64,000 nt of DNA. It comes from Paenibacillus beijingensis (GTDB taxonomy: Bacteria; Bacillota; Bacilli; Paenibacillales; Paenibacillaceae). A program made the translations under genes and the position numbers. The notes beneath the pieces are model-generated. The model was not told where the DNA came from, made no database searches, and was given only the letters and a program-made list of their open reading frames with translations. Positions 24,627-33,000 of this stretch are shown here, in pieces (position 1 is the stretch's first letter; each line of letters opens with the position of its first letter). The stretch lies in NCBI RefSeq assembly GCF_000961095.1, contig NZ_CP011058.1, positions 707,501 to 771,500 of the forward strand, given 5' to 3'.

Positions 24627-25973
24627 TCATTTGACAATAACCCGGGTCGCTTTGCCGAACGTGCGGGGCAACCCGCGCTTGATGACCACCTGGCAATCGA
24701 CGCCTGTGCGGTTCAACATATGGCTCCGGACTTTCTCCGCCAATTGTTCGTCGCTTAATTGGGTACGGAATGGCTCGGTCTCAATCGTTAACCGGCCTTG
24801 ATCCAGGATGAAGTGATACCACATGCTTACATCGGGAATTTCCATCAGAAAATGTTCCAACAAAAACGGGGAGTAGTCGATGCCTTCCAGGTTCATCATA
24901 TTTTCCATCCTGCCCCTAAGGTGCAAGACATCCATCGTAATCCCGCAATCGCATTGCGACTGTTGCAGAAACCCGATGTCCCCGCTCCGGTACCGCACCA
25001 TCGGCATCCCTTCGCGCAGCAGCGTCGTGACAACGATTTCGCCGGTTTGGTCATAGCCGAGCGGCGCCCCGGAGACGGGATCGATAATTTCCACTTTCAC
25101 ATGGCCTTCCATCACGTGATAACCTTGGTGTTCCTTGCATTCGACCGCGATAACGCCGCACTCGGTCGATCCGTAAAAGAACGATACTTCGCATCCCCAC
25201 CATTGCTCCAGCCGCTTGCGGAACGTGTTCGAACACCCTTCCCCGGTAAGCAATATTCGGCGCAAGCGAATATCCACGCCCGGTTGAATGCCGAACCGCT
25301 CGCTTTCTTCCGCCAAAAGAGCCGCATAAGAAGGTGTGGTGGCGAGCACGGTCGCTTGATACTCCTTCATGAGCTCGAGCGATTTGTCGACGGGTGCCAT
25401 GTATCCGCCTTTGCCGAGCGACAAAATGGCGGTGCCGAAAGCAAACTGGAACAAGCGCTGAAATCCGAGTCCGGGAAGCGCAAACTCGTATGGAAGCGCG
25501 ATGGCGGCGATATCGCTGTCCGACTCCGGAAACAGCTCCAAATATTTGGGCAGCAGGTCGTAAACATATTGATCGGCCAACGTGTAAGACGTGTAGATCG
25601 GCTTGCCCGATGTTCCGCTTGTCAGGTGAACCTGGCCGATGTGCTTCGGGTCGACGCACAGCAGCTTCATTTTATCTCCGCGAATGACGTCTTTCTTCAA
25701 GAGCGGCACCGAAGACAACTGGTCAAGACTGTCAATCGCCGGCTGCTGCAACCCGGCTGCCGTCATTGCGGAGCGATAAAATTCGTTATGCTTCCAAACA
25801 TGTTCGAGCGTTAAATTAATGGCTTTGAGCTGGTAATCACCACGTACTTGTTGCGGCAGTTTTTCAATCGTTCTTCCTTCATCGTCCAACTGATTGTAAA
25901 AGGCTTTTAACTGTTCCAAATGCGAAGAATGCTCGTCAATGGAAACGGTCATCTTATGAGATTGAGATCTCAT
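24627..25973 (-). CDS. Phenylacetate-CoA-ligase-like adenylating enzyme
   Basis: First gene of the ligase operon. The 448-residue protein has the PaaK layout: SSVPLLKKDVIRGDKMKL, HLTSGTSGKPIYTSYT (phosphate loop), SFFYGSTECGVIAVEC, GEIVVTTLLREGMPMVRYRSGDIGFL, the cysteine pair CDCG and the hinge RGRMENMMNLEG. Enzymes of this branch activate aryl acids such as phenylacetate, or act as adenylating enzymes in secondary metabolism. AGGAGGG lies seven bases before ATG 25973; the longer frame from 26072 has no ribosome site. The next gene starts 31 bases after its stop. Confidence 0.88.
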   Translation of the reverse strand: MRSQSHKMTVSIDEHSSHLEQLKAFYNQLDDEGRTIEKLPQQVRGDYQLKAINLTLEHVWKHNEFYRSAMTAAGLQQPAIDSLDQLSSVPLLKKDVIRGDKMKLLCVDPKHIGQVHLTSGTSGKPIYTSYTLADQYVYDLLPKYLELFPESDSDIAAIALPYEFALPGLGFQRLFQFAFGTAILSLGKGGYMAPVDKSLELMKEYQATVLATTPSYAALLAEESERFGIQPGVDIRLRRILLTGEGCSNTFRKRLEQWWGCEVSFFYGSTECGVIAVECKEHQGYHVMEGHVKVEIIDPVSGAPLGYDQTGEIVVTTLLREGMPMVRYRSGDIGFLQQSQCDCGITMDVLHLRGRMENMMNLEGIDYSPFLLEHFLMEIPDVSMWYHFILDQGRLTIETEPFRTQLSDEQLAEKVRSHMLNRTGVDCQVVIKRGLPRTFGKATRVIVK

Positions 25974-26106
25974 GGATACCCTCCTCTTATAGAACAAACT
26001 CTGGTTGCTCGCTTTATAATATTTAAATAAGTCGTCAACAACCATCGACATCCACCCAAATATACTAAACATCCCTAAAATTGGTACAATCGCTGAGGCC
26101 CGGGGC

Positions 26107-26161
26107 GGGTATTTGCCGGGTATTTGCCGGGTATTTGTCGGGGATTTGTCGGGGCTTTTCG
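26107..26161. repeat. Five-copy 11-bp tandem repeat
   Basis: Units gggtatttgcc (twice), gggtatttgtc, ggggatttgtc and ggggcttttcg run head to tail just upstream of the first ligase gene and downstream of the aroC terminator. They sit where the ligase operon promoter should be. Confidence 0.85.
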
Positions 26162-26204
26162 AGGCTTATAGCAGCTCTTCATCCTATATCTGCCTAGTAA
26201 ATCG

Positions 26205-26230
26205 AAAAAGGCTGCCATGTCGGCAGCCTT
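26205..26230 (-). terminator. Terminator of aroC
   Basis: AAGGCTGCC-ATGTC-GGCAGCCTT perfect hairpin (26208-26230) followed on the minus strand by TTTTTCGATTT. It separates aroC from the ligase operon. Confidence 0.88.
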
Positions 26231-26286
26231 GATTCATTGCGATAGAAAAGCATCCTTATCAGTAGATCCGGTCGCGGAGCCCAGGC

Positions 26287-26350
26287 GTTAGCCGCCGGTC
26301 TAAACCCGAAACTCAGGCTTCAGCAACCGATCTAAACCCAGAGCTCAGCC
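26287..26350. repeat. Imperfect 30-bp direct repeat after aroC
   Basis: Two imperfect copies (GCCGCCGGTCTAAACCCGAA... and GCAACCGATCTAAACCCAGA...) lie in the short 3' region of aroC. No function is apparent. Confidence 0.45.
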
Positions 26351-26363
26351 GTCATTCGCCATC

Positions 26364-27533
26364 TCAATACCGCCCGACTTGCTTCAGGTAGTGATCCAGA
26401 TTCGCGCGGATTTCCTCTATCGAGTCTCCCCCGAATTTCTCCAGAAAGGCGCGCGCCACCTCCCAGGCTACGACATGCTCCATCACGACGCTTGCTGCGG
26501 GAACCGCACAGCTGTCGGAGCGTTCCACTTGCGCGGTGAACGGTTTCTTCGTATCGATGTCCACGCTGCGGAGCGGCTTGTACAAGGTCGGGATCGGCTT
26601 CATGACACCACGCACGACGATCCGTTCGCCCGTCGTCATGCCGCCTTCGAAGCCGCCGGCCCGGTTCGACGCCCGGTGAAAGCCTCGCTCTTCCGTATAC
26701 AAAATCTCGTCGTGCACCTGCGAGCCGCGCAGCCCGCCCGCCCCAAAGCCGATGCCGATCTCGCACCCTTTGAACGCGTTGATGGAAACAACCGCTCCGG
26801 CAATCCGCGCATCCAGCTTGCGGTCCCACTGCACATGGCTGCCGAGTCCGACCGGCACGCCTTCGATGATGCATTCCACGATGCCGCCGATGGAATCGCC
26901 TTCGGCCTTGATCTGATCGATGTGGGCCGTCATCTTCGCTTCCGTCTCCTTGTCGACAACCCGCACCGGCGATTGTTCGGTAGCGGAGATCAACTCGTCC
27001 ACGGACAGGTTGTTCGGCGGCGCTTCGATCTCCCCGATCCGGATCACCTGGCCCGCCACCTTGATGCCGAACGCGGCCAGCAATTGGCGCGCCACTGCGC
27101 CGACGGCTACCCGGGCGGCCGTTTCCCGTGCGCTGGACCGCTCCAGCACATTGCGCAGGTCCTTCAAGTTGTACTTCAAGCCGCCGTTCAGGTCGGCATG
27201 TCCCGGACGGGGCCGATTCACCCGCCGCTTCGCTTCGTCGCCGCCCTCAATCGGCTGAATATTCATCACCGTCATCCAGTGCTTCCAGTCATTATTCGTT
27301 ACAACGAGCGCCACCGGCGCGCCGGTCGTACGGCCGTGCCGCACGCCGCCGACGATGTCGGCCGTGTCCTTCTCAATCTGCATCCGTCTGCCCCTGCCGT
27401 GCCCCAGCTGACGGCGGTGCAGCTGAAAGTTCAATTCTTCGAAATCCAACTGCAGATTGCTAGGGAGCCCTTCGATAATCGCAGTCAGTTGAGGGCCATG
27501 CGTCTCTCCGGCTGTCAAAAACCGCAAACTCAA
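26364..27533 (-). CDS. aroC: Chorismate synthase
   Basis: AroC makes chorismate from 5-enolpyruvylshikimate-3-phosphate with reduced FMN, the last step of the shikimate pathway. The 389-residue protein has the usual length and motifs: GETHGPQLTAIIEGLP at the start, RPRPGHADLNGGLKY, NVLERSSARETAARVA, FKGCEIGIGFGAGGLRGSQVHDE, and the AGGFEGGMTTGERI loop. It stands alone here with its own terminator, not with aroB, aroH or trp genes as in many Bacillales. It could be the only copy or a second copy serving the neighbouring ligase operon. Confidence 0.95.
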   Translation of the reverse strand: MSLRFLTAGETHGPQLTAIIEGLPSNLQLDFEELNFQLHRRQLGHGRGRRMQIEKDTADIVGGVRHGRTTGAPVALVVTNNDWKHWMTVMNIQPIEGGDEAKRRVNRPRPGHADLNGGLKYNLKDLRNVLERSSARETAARVAVGAVARQLLAAFGIKVAGQVIRIGEIEAPPNNLSVDELISATEQSPVRVVDKETEAKMTAHIDQIKAEGDSIGGIVECIIEGVPVGLGSHVQWDRKLDARIAGAVVSINAFKGCEIGIGFGAGGLRGSQVHDEILYTEERGFHRASNRAGGFEGGMTTGERIVVRGVMKPIPTLYKPLRSVDIDTKKPFTAQVERSDSCAVPAASVVMEHVVAWEVARAFLEKFGGDSIEEIRANLDHYLKQVGRY

Positions 27534-28044
27534 TGATCAGCTCCTCCTCTCCCATACCCAAAGAAGTGACGCAACATGATCGTTTCCAAAATATGGATAA
27601 AATTTCATGAACGTCTATCTTTTTGTATATGCCGAACAAGCAGCCATAGTGCGGGCGAGATGAATTATTAGGTGCGGATTTCGAAAGAGCCGCTCAAAAT
27701 CTATGAAACGAATTTCATAGATTGACCAGAACTTGAGTGTTGCGAATTCCACTTAGCAGTCACTCAAATGGACAGACCTGTTGTGTAATTCGATTTTTGC
27801 AATTAAGCCGGTTGGTTTAAATCTCAAAAAATGTCGAACAATATTGTTTGCAACGTTGTTTATCTAAACAAAGAGAGAGCAGGAAAACTTTCCTGGAGTG
27901 TTGCATCATTCCATTTGGACATAAACCCACTTCGCCAAAAAAGAAACCTTGAAAGGCATAAAGCCAATCAAGGTTATCAAAATAATACAAGGTCTAGGCT
28001 TTTCTCCAAAAGCCTTTAAATGGGAAGTCTGTAATTGCTAAAAC
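27534..28044. other. AT-rich intergenic region upstream of aroC with two hairpins
   Basis: No gene is supported in these 511 bases. A perfect 11-bp hairpin (AATCTATGAAA at 27698-27708 against TTTCATAGATT at 27713-27723) lies about 165 bases upstream of aroC and could be an operator or leader element. A second hairpin (AGGCTTTT/AAAAGCCT, 27996-28015) is followed by TTAAA and may end a transcript from either side. A 62-codon plus-strand frame overlaps this second hairpin and looks non-coding. Confidence 0.4.
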
Positions 28045-28266
28045 TCATCTTTGATTACATTGTTTGCATTTATACAGTTTCTCATCATAGAATTGACTTG
28101 CACTTTCAATGCGTATTTCTTCTATGTCGTTACTTTGAACAAATTCATCTAAATATTTTCGAAATCGTTGGTATTCGATTATTGATCTGAATGAATCAAT
28201 TTCTTCAAACACGTTGCAGGGACACTTTATTTGATTATCCAGTCTGGGTTGATGCTCTGTATCCAT
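28045..28266 (-). CDS. Small protein, probable immunity partner of a displaced Rhs toxin tip
   Basis: The 73-residue protein is acidic, with a CPC motif near residue 15 and CKQC near the end, which may bind zinc. I recognise no family. Its ATG lies inside the last codons of the toxin-tip remnant to its right: AGGAGGTGG, used as its ribosome site, is also the coding sequence for the tip's GGG glycines, and the two frames overlap by about 40 bases. This close coupling is typical for toxin/immunity pairs, so an immunity role is inferred from position. Confidence 0.6.
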   Translation of the reverse strand: MDTEHQPRLDNQIKCPCNVFEEIDSFRSIIEYQRFRKYLDEFVQSNDIEEIRIESASQFYDEKLYKCKQCNQR

Positions 28267-28384
28267 ACTTGGTTTCCACCTCCTACCAATCCGCCTTGTG
28301 GTGCTGCATACCCATCAAATATTTCTGTTCCTTTTGGAACTTAAAGATTTGAGGTATACTCTCAGACTGAAAAATATCGTAGTT
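28227..28384 (-). pseudogene. Remnant of an Rhs gene: core fragment joined to a toxin-tip end
   Basis: Read on the minus strand, the right part encodes YDIF-QSESIPQ-FK. This is nearly identical, also in nucleotides, to YDIFGNISSQSESIPQMFK of the full Rhs gene (about 30900-30960), with a 15-base deletion. After a frame change it continues VPKGTEIFDGYAAPQGG and LVGGGNQVWIQSINPDWIIK, then stop at 28229-28227. This end resembles the extreme C-terminus of secreted polymorphic toxins and is unrelated to the tip of the intact Rhs gene. It is the debris of an older toxin module, left by recombination in the Rhs core. Confidence 0.72.
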
Positions 28385-28395
28385 AAGCACCCGAT

Positions 28396-28423
28396 GTCAC
28401 AGGAGACCCCTGTGACTTTTTTT
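28396..28423 (+). terminator. Intrinsic terminator at the edge of the Rhs remnant
   Basis: GTCACAGG/CCTGTGAC hairpin followed by TTTTTTT. It reads on the plus strand and lies 30 bases before the small HTH gene, so it would insulate that gene from upstream transcription. Confidence 0.8.
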
Positions 28424-28452
28424 ATTTACTCTTGTTAATCAGAAGGTTTACA

Positions 28453-28683
28453 ATGAACGCAACAGCTATCTTTTCTCCCGTAACCCTGTATGTTTCAAAT
28501 CGATTTGATTTTACGCAGCGAGAAGCGAAGATCTACAACATTGTCATCATGAACGGTTATTCCAATAAGGAATTTGCAACTGCGCTGGATATTAGCGAGA
28601 GAACAGTAAGAAATCATTTCCAAAGGATGATGGAGAAATCGGGCGTGGATTCAACTAAAAAAATGATGGCGATTGGAATGTAG
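28453..28683 (+). CDS. Small LuxR/GerE-type HTH protein
   Basis: The 76-residue protein is little more than a GerE-type helix-turn-helix: FTQREAKIYNIVIMNGYSNKEFATALDISERTVRNHFQRMMEK, with the usual NKE and T-V-x-NH contacts. There is no receiver or ligand domain. AGAAGG lies six bases before ATG 28453. The C-terminus stops soon after the HTH, so it may be a stand-alone regulator of the kind seen in mobile elements or the end of a larger gene. It is the only plus-strand gene in the toxin island, and its target is unknown. Confidence 0.65.
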   Translation: MNATAIFSPVTLYVSNRFDFTQREAKIYNIVIMNGYSNKEFATALDISERTVRNHFQRMMEKSGVDSTKKMMAIGM

Positions 28684-28754
28684 GCGATCTCGAAATGAAC
28701 TGCTGAGGAGGAACGCACTAGCTGTAACTTTACTCATAAATTTGCCAATTCAAA

Positions 28755-29060
28755 AAAGATGGGGCGTCCCTAAAGTGATATGCTCCCCTTATAGTAGACA
28801 AGTTAAATAATAAAACCTGCTGCTATATGGGGAGCTTTTTCATGCCTAATAAACAATATAGTCCCTATGAGCTTGCCATCATACAGGAAATCGAAAGTGG
28901 ATAGATCAGCGATATGGCTGCAACAAAGAAACACGGTATTACCAAAACAACCTTAGTGAAATGGACATCGTTATGAGTTGTGCGGAATAGAGATTCGAAT
29001 TCGCACCAAACGTTATTCCGCGGATCTTAAGCTTCTAGTCGAGCAGGATTACCGCCTGTA
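28755..29060 (+). mobile_element. IS3-family relic (decayed orfA, 3' part missing)
   Basis: A plus-strand frame begins MPNKQYSPYELAIIQEIESG, hits a stop, and continues ISDMAATKKHGITKTTLVKW; after a frameshift it reads YELCGIEIRIRTKRYSADLKL, then another stop. This is the double helix-turn-helix of an IS3-group (IS150-like) orfA with at least two stops and one frameshift. No orfB and no right terminal repeat follow. It separates the two displaced toxin/immunity modules and is evidence of past insertion. Confidence 0.78.
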
Positions 29061-29069
29061 GCTTGAACA

Positions 29070-29474
29070 TTAAGAAACGTACAGGTCAATATCGAACTCT
29101 GCTTTTATATCATGAGCAAATTCAATAATGTCGTGCTCGAAATATATAGCAGGCGTTTGATTATTTTTAATTTTTATGATAATGCTAAATAGGTAATTAA
29201 GTTGATATTTATCCTTAAGTTCTAACAATTGAACTTTTTTAGGACGAAGTATTGAAAGAAGTTCCCCAAGTTGTTGATTAACGTCAAGTGATTCTGACAT
29301 GGGAGTATAAATATTCCAACTTGTTTCTTTTGCCACAGTAAACTTACCTTGTTGTCCTTTAATAGTAAAGTCCGAAGGATCTTTCTGCAAAACATTTGAA
29401 ACATCATCAATTGAAAAATCATCGGCGTAGATTTTGAACCTTGCTATTATACTTGTTTTTTCCAAATTACTCAC
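29070..29474 (-). CDS. DUF4279-like probable immunity protein
   Basis: The 134-residue protein begins with GTG at 29474, which overlaps the stop of the toxin-tip remnant to its right (GTGA). The layout, with ARFKIYADDFSIDDVSNVLQKDPSDFTIKGQQGKF, an ETSWNIYT strand and a helix LGELLSILRPKKVQLLELK followed by KNNQTPAIYFEHDIIEFAHDI, matches DUF4279 proteins, many of which sit next to Rhs or WapA toxins. It should neutralise the lost toxin and may now act as an orphan immunity gene against kin. Confidence 0.7.
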   Translation of the reverse strand: MSNLEKTSIIARFKIYADDFSIDDVSNVLQKDPSDFTIKGQQGKFTVAKETSWNIYTPMSESLDVNQQLGELLSILRPKKVQLLELKDKYQLNYLFSIIIKIKNNQTPAIYFEHDIIEFAHDIKAEFDIDLYVS

Positions 29475-29572
29475 CTACTAATATAATATCCTGTTTCAAT
29501 CGGTTGCCCTTTGCCGCCTTTAAGGTATCTTAATATTTCGCCCGTATGTTTATCACAATACAAATCATATCT
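29471..29572 (-). pseudogene. Orphan C-terminal end of a polymorphic toxin
   Basis: The 33 codons before the DUF4279 gene read RYDLYCDKHTGEILRYLKGG and KGQPIETGYYISR, then stop. D-K-x-T-G-E-I and K-G-G-K-G-x-P-I-x-T-G-Y are patterns common at the ends of Rhs/CDI toxin domains. An in-frame stop lies just upstream (29573-29575), so only the tail remains. The stop overlaps the GTG of the immunity-type gene. Confidence 0.62.
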
Positions 29573-29596
29573 TTAAATTTTTCCACCTACAAACAT

Positions 29597-29632
29597 AAAG
29601 AAAAGGTTAACCAGATTAGGCTGGCTAACCTT
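29597..29632 (-). terminator. Terminator of the intact Rhs operon
   Basis: AAGGTTAACCAG (29603-29614) pairs with CTGGCTAACCTT (29621-29632), one mismatch; the minus strand then reads TTTTCTTT. It follows the 110-residue gene and separates the active operon from the displaced modules. Confidence 0.75.
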
Positions 29633-29675
29633 AAAATAAGAATAGAACCAAATTCAGATACTGAATAAATGTATA

Positions 29676-30008
29676 TTACCTTAACCTAAAAAAGTAACTA
29701 CCCTCGTAATTATTCACAACATTTTCATGCGAATCAAATACAAATTTTATGTTTTCACTAAAATACTTCATATATCCCAAATCAGATAGTGACTTATTGA
29801 ACATCGTTGTTATGTTATCTGAAATACCATTATTCAGATTTTGTAATACATCATTATCACTTTCGTAAAACACATAAACTTCTAACGAGAAATCAAACAT
29901 AGGAATAAAATGAATTGTATAAATTCGTGCGTCGTTATCCTTTGACCAATCAATTAATATTTTCTTTGCTTTCTCAATTATCTCCCATTGCTTATCTTTC
30001 TTACTCAT
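29676..30008 (-). CDS. Probable immunity protein of the intact Rhs toxin
   Basis: The 110-residue protein is acidic and mixed alpha/beta (WEIIEKAKKILIDWSKDND, IYTIHFIPMFDFSLEVYVFYESD, FSENIKFVFDSHENVV), without signal or membrane helix. I recognise no family. It begins 16 bases after the Rhs stop on the same strand and before a shared terminator, the position where the cognate immunity gene is always found. Confidence 0.65.
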   Translation of the reverse strand: MSKKDKQWEIIEKAKKILIDWSKDNDARIYTIHFIPMFDFSLEVYVFYESDNDVLQNLNNGISDNITTMFNKSLSDLGYMKYFSENIKFVFDSHENVVNNYEGSYFFRLR

Positions 30009-30024
30009 AACGATAGCTTCACTC

Positions 30025-33000
30025 CTATTTTATTGACTTCCAGATTGAACCATCTCGAACAAAGCTGTAACCCATTTCCCTGAGAAGATTTACTTCATTT
30101 GCAAAATATCCTGTTGCTTCAGCAGGATTGTGAGAAAGAATAAAAGATTTACCGGCTTTAGCTTGTTGCTTTATGAATGATTTATTAATATTCCATATAT
30201 TGTTTTCTCCGACCTTACTTACAACTTCGTCCCAATTATCTAATTCAAAATATGTTGCACCTCTTTCTTGAGCCACTTTCACATAAGATACTCCACCCTG
30301 GTTATATTTTCCCAGAACAACTTCAGAAGATTTAATATTTTTTGTAGCTTGCTTAGCAAGATTGGCATAAGTTTTGGAAGCATTACCAGCTCCGATAAAA
30401 CTTTTAACCCAATTTGATGTTTTATTTATACCAGATTTAACAACTGAAGGCCCGCTTGATATCGCACCTCCTACAAACCCTGAACATTGAGTATCATAAA
30501 AACAACCGATAAAAGCATCAGAAATTCCTGATTTATCACCAGTGATATGAAAAGACCCTTTTGGATACCATTTGCCCTTTGCTACTCCACCTTCGTAAAT
30601 AGTCCTTCCAAAATTTATTGATATGCTGTCTTTAATATGAACTTGACCGTTTCCACTTCCATTACAATCCCCAGGGTGTGAATAATATTTCCCATTGACT
30701 GTTGCAGAACACCAATTACCTGTTGGGTCAGAATAAATCAATGGATTATTACTTACATACGTATACATATTCAAACTAAGCGGATTCCTAATCTGCCCTT
30801 CATACGTATCCTCACCAATAAAGCGTCCGATACTAGGATCATACCATCTCGCTCTTAGGTATTGTAAGCCGACGGCACCATCCTGCATCTCTCCGGAGTA
30901 CTTAAACATTTGAGGTATACTCTCAGATTGAGATGATATATTACCGAAAATATCATAGCTGTACTGGTTCAAAACCGTCTTGCCCGAACTGTCCATTAAG
31001 TTGGTAATATCCCCATGGCCATTCTGAACATAATACGCTTTCCCTTGGCTATCCTCTCGAGCGACCAGACTGTTGCCCCTGATATAACGGGCTTTCATCG
31101 TTGATGACCCGCCATTGTCATACTGGATATAGTCCAATACTACATTTGTATTCAAGGAAGAAGCATTCTTTGTCCCTTTAACAACTATCTTGATGGTATG
31201 CTTTCCAAAAGATAGCGTTCCACTCGTGTAGACAAACTGCTGGAATCTATAAGAAGAAGAATATAGGTCTATATCTGTAGCAACAACTGTTCCATCAAGT
31301 ACAACATCTACCTTTCCAGAATAAGCGCCTTTACGCATTGCAACATCGACGGAACTTCCTGTGAACGTGAATTCAGCGGAATTGGTTGCAACGGAGCTGT
31401 ATGTTGAAGACCCGCCATAATCACTGCTGTCCGTGCTAAGCGTCCAGGCCCCGCTGTACACGATCGATGCGGATGTATTATCCACCTTCTGCTTCGCTAC
31501 ATTTGCCTCAGCTATGATTTGGTCTCCATCCCAATAGTAACGAACGGATTGTCCATTCTCACTTCGCTCCCACAACAGTCCATCGCCGTTATATCGATAC
31601 GTGACTCTTCCGCTGCTGGCTGGCTTAACGCTTGTTAATTGGTCTCGTTTATTAAATGTCGTGGTTTCATCCGGACGGTCAAAAGGCCGGTTCGTCGACA
31701 AACTGGTACGATTGCCGCGCGAATCATAACGATACGTTTCATTAAATTGAGAGGATGTTTTAATCCGATTTAATTCATCATAGATGAAACTATTAGTCGT
31801 TCCATTTTCCGTTCTCGTCTTGAGATTCCCGTTGTTATCATAACTGTAGCTGAAACTGTTCAGTAATGAACCGTCCGATTTTTTCTCGACTAATGTACCG
31901 ATATTCTTGCCATCGTAGGTATAAGAAGTGGTAACCCCATTACGCTGCGTAATTTGTTTTAACAGGTTATCATTAAAATATTGATACTTCGCATCGAAAT
32001 CCGTTGCGAAGTCAATCGAGGGTCCGACGGCATCCAAGCGATTTCGGGAATCATAATGGTAATAGGTATTGAACCCAAAGGGATCATTCATTACATTTCG
32101 ATTCCCATTGGCATCGTAATCGTACGTGATTTTTTTACCATCCGGGAAGGTGACGGCCTTAAGATCACCTGTTGACGAGTTGTAGGCGTATGACGTGTTG
32201 CCCGTCCCATCGCTCATACTGGTTCGTCTTCCAGCCAGGTCATAGCCAAACGAGATGGTTTCCTCGCCAGAAATCGGGTTCCAGCTGGTGTCGACAATCT
32301 CCTTTTTCTTGAGCTGGTTTCGATTATCGTACGTATACTTAAACCGGCTCCCATTACGATCGATCAACTTGGTTTGGTTATCATTTCCATCATAATAATA
32401 CGATTCAATATTGTTTTTTCCGCTTACAGCTATTACCGAATTCCGAATTAGCCGCCCAAGCTCATCATACTGCTTGGTCGTGGCTTTATTATCGGGATAG
32501 GTGATTTGGGTCAGATTACCAAGCATGTTATACCCATACGAAGTCGTTTGCGTGACCCCGTCTACAACATTGCTGACGCTTTTCAACTGACTTAAAGCAT
32601 CATAGCTATAGGTTGTCGTATTGGACGGGTTGACATTGTCGGTGGCCTTTATCATGTTCCCGGCATTGTCATAGGTATACATCATGAGCGTCGATGGCTG
32701 GCCGCTCTTTTTGGTCTCTTCTTTTTTTACGGTTCGACCCAGTGTATCGTAATACTCTTTCAGTACATACCCCTCGGGGTCTGTGCTGCTCATGGAATTC
32801 GAAATATCATCATAAACAACCGTTGCATTCAGCCCGCCATTCGGATACTGGATCGAGGTTTGACGGCTCCATTGGTCATACCCGTAATTGGTCCGATTCC
32901 CAAAGGCATCTTCGGTCCAAAGCAGACGTCCTTTGGAATCATAGCCGTTTTTGGTCTTCGCTTTATAGACCCCGCCCTCCAAGAAGCCCGAGTCGACCTT

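Noticed and set aside
26379..27536. 385-codon plus-strand frame over aroC
   Set aside because: Exact antisense shadow of chorismate synthase; no domain.
27831..28019. Small plus-strand gene of 62 codons
   Set aside because: No ribosome site, no recognisable protein features, and it runs through a hairpin.
28755..29060. Active insertion sequence
   Set aside because: Only a decayed orfA remains, with stops and a frameshift; orfB and the right end are absent.
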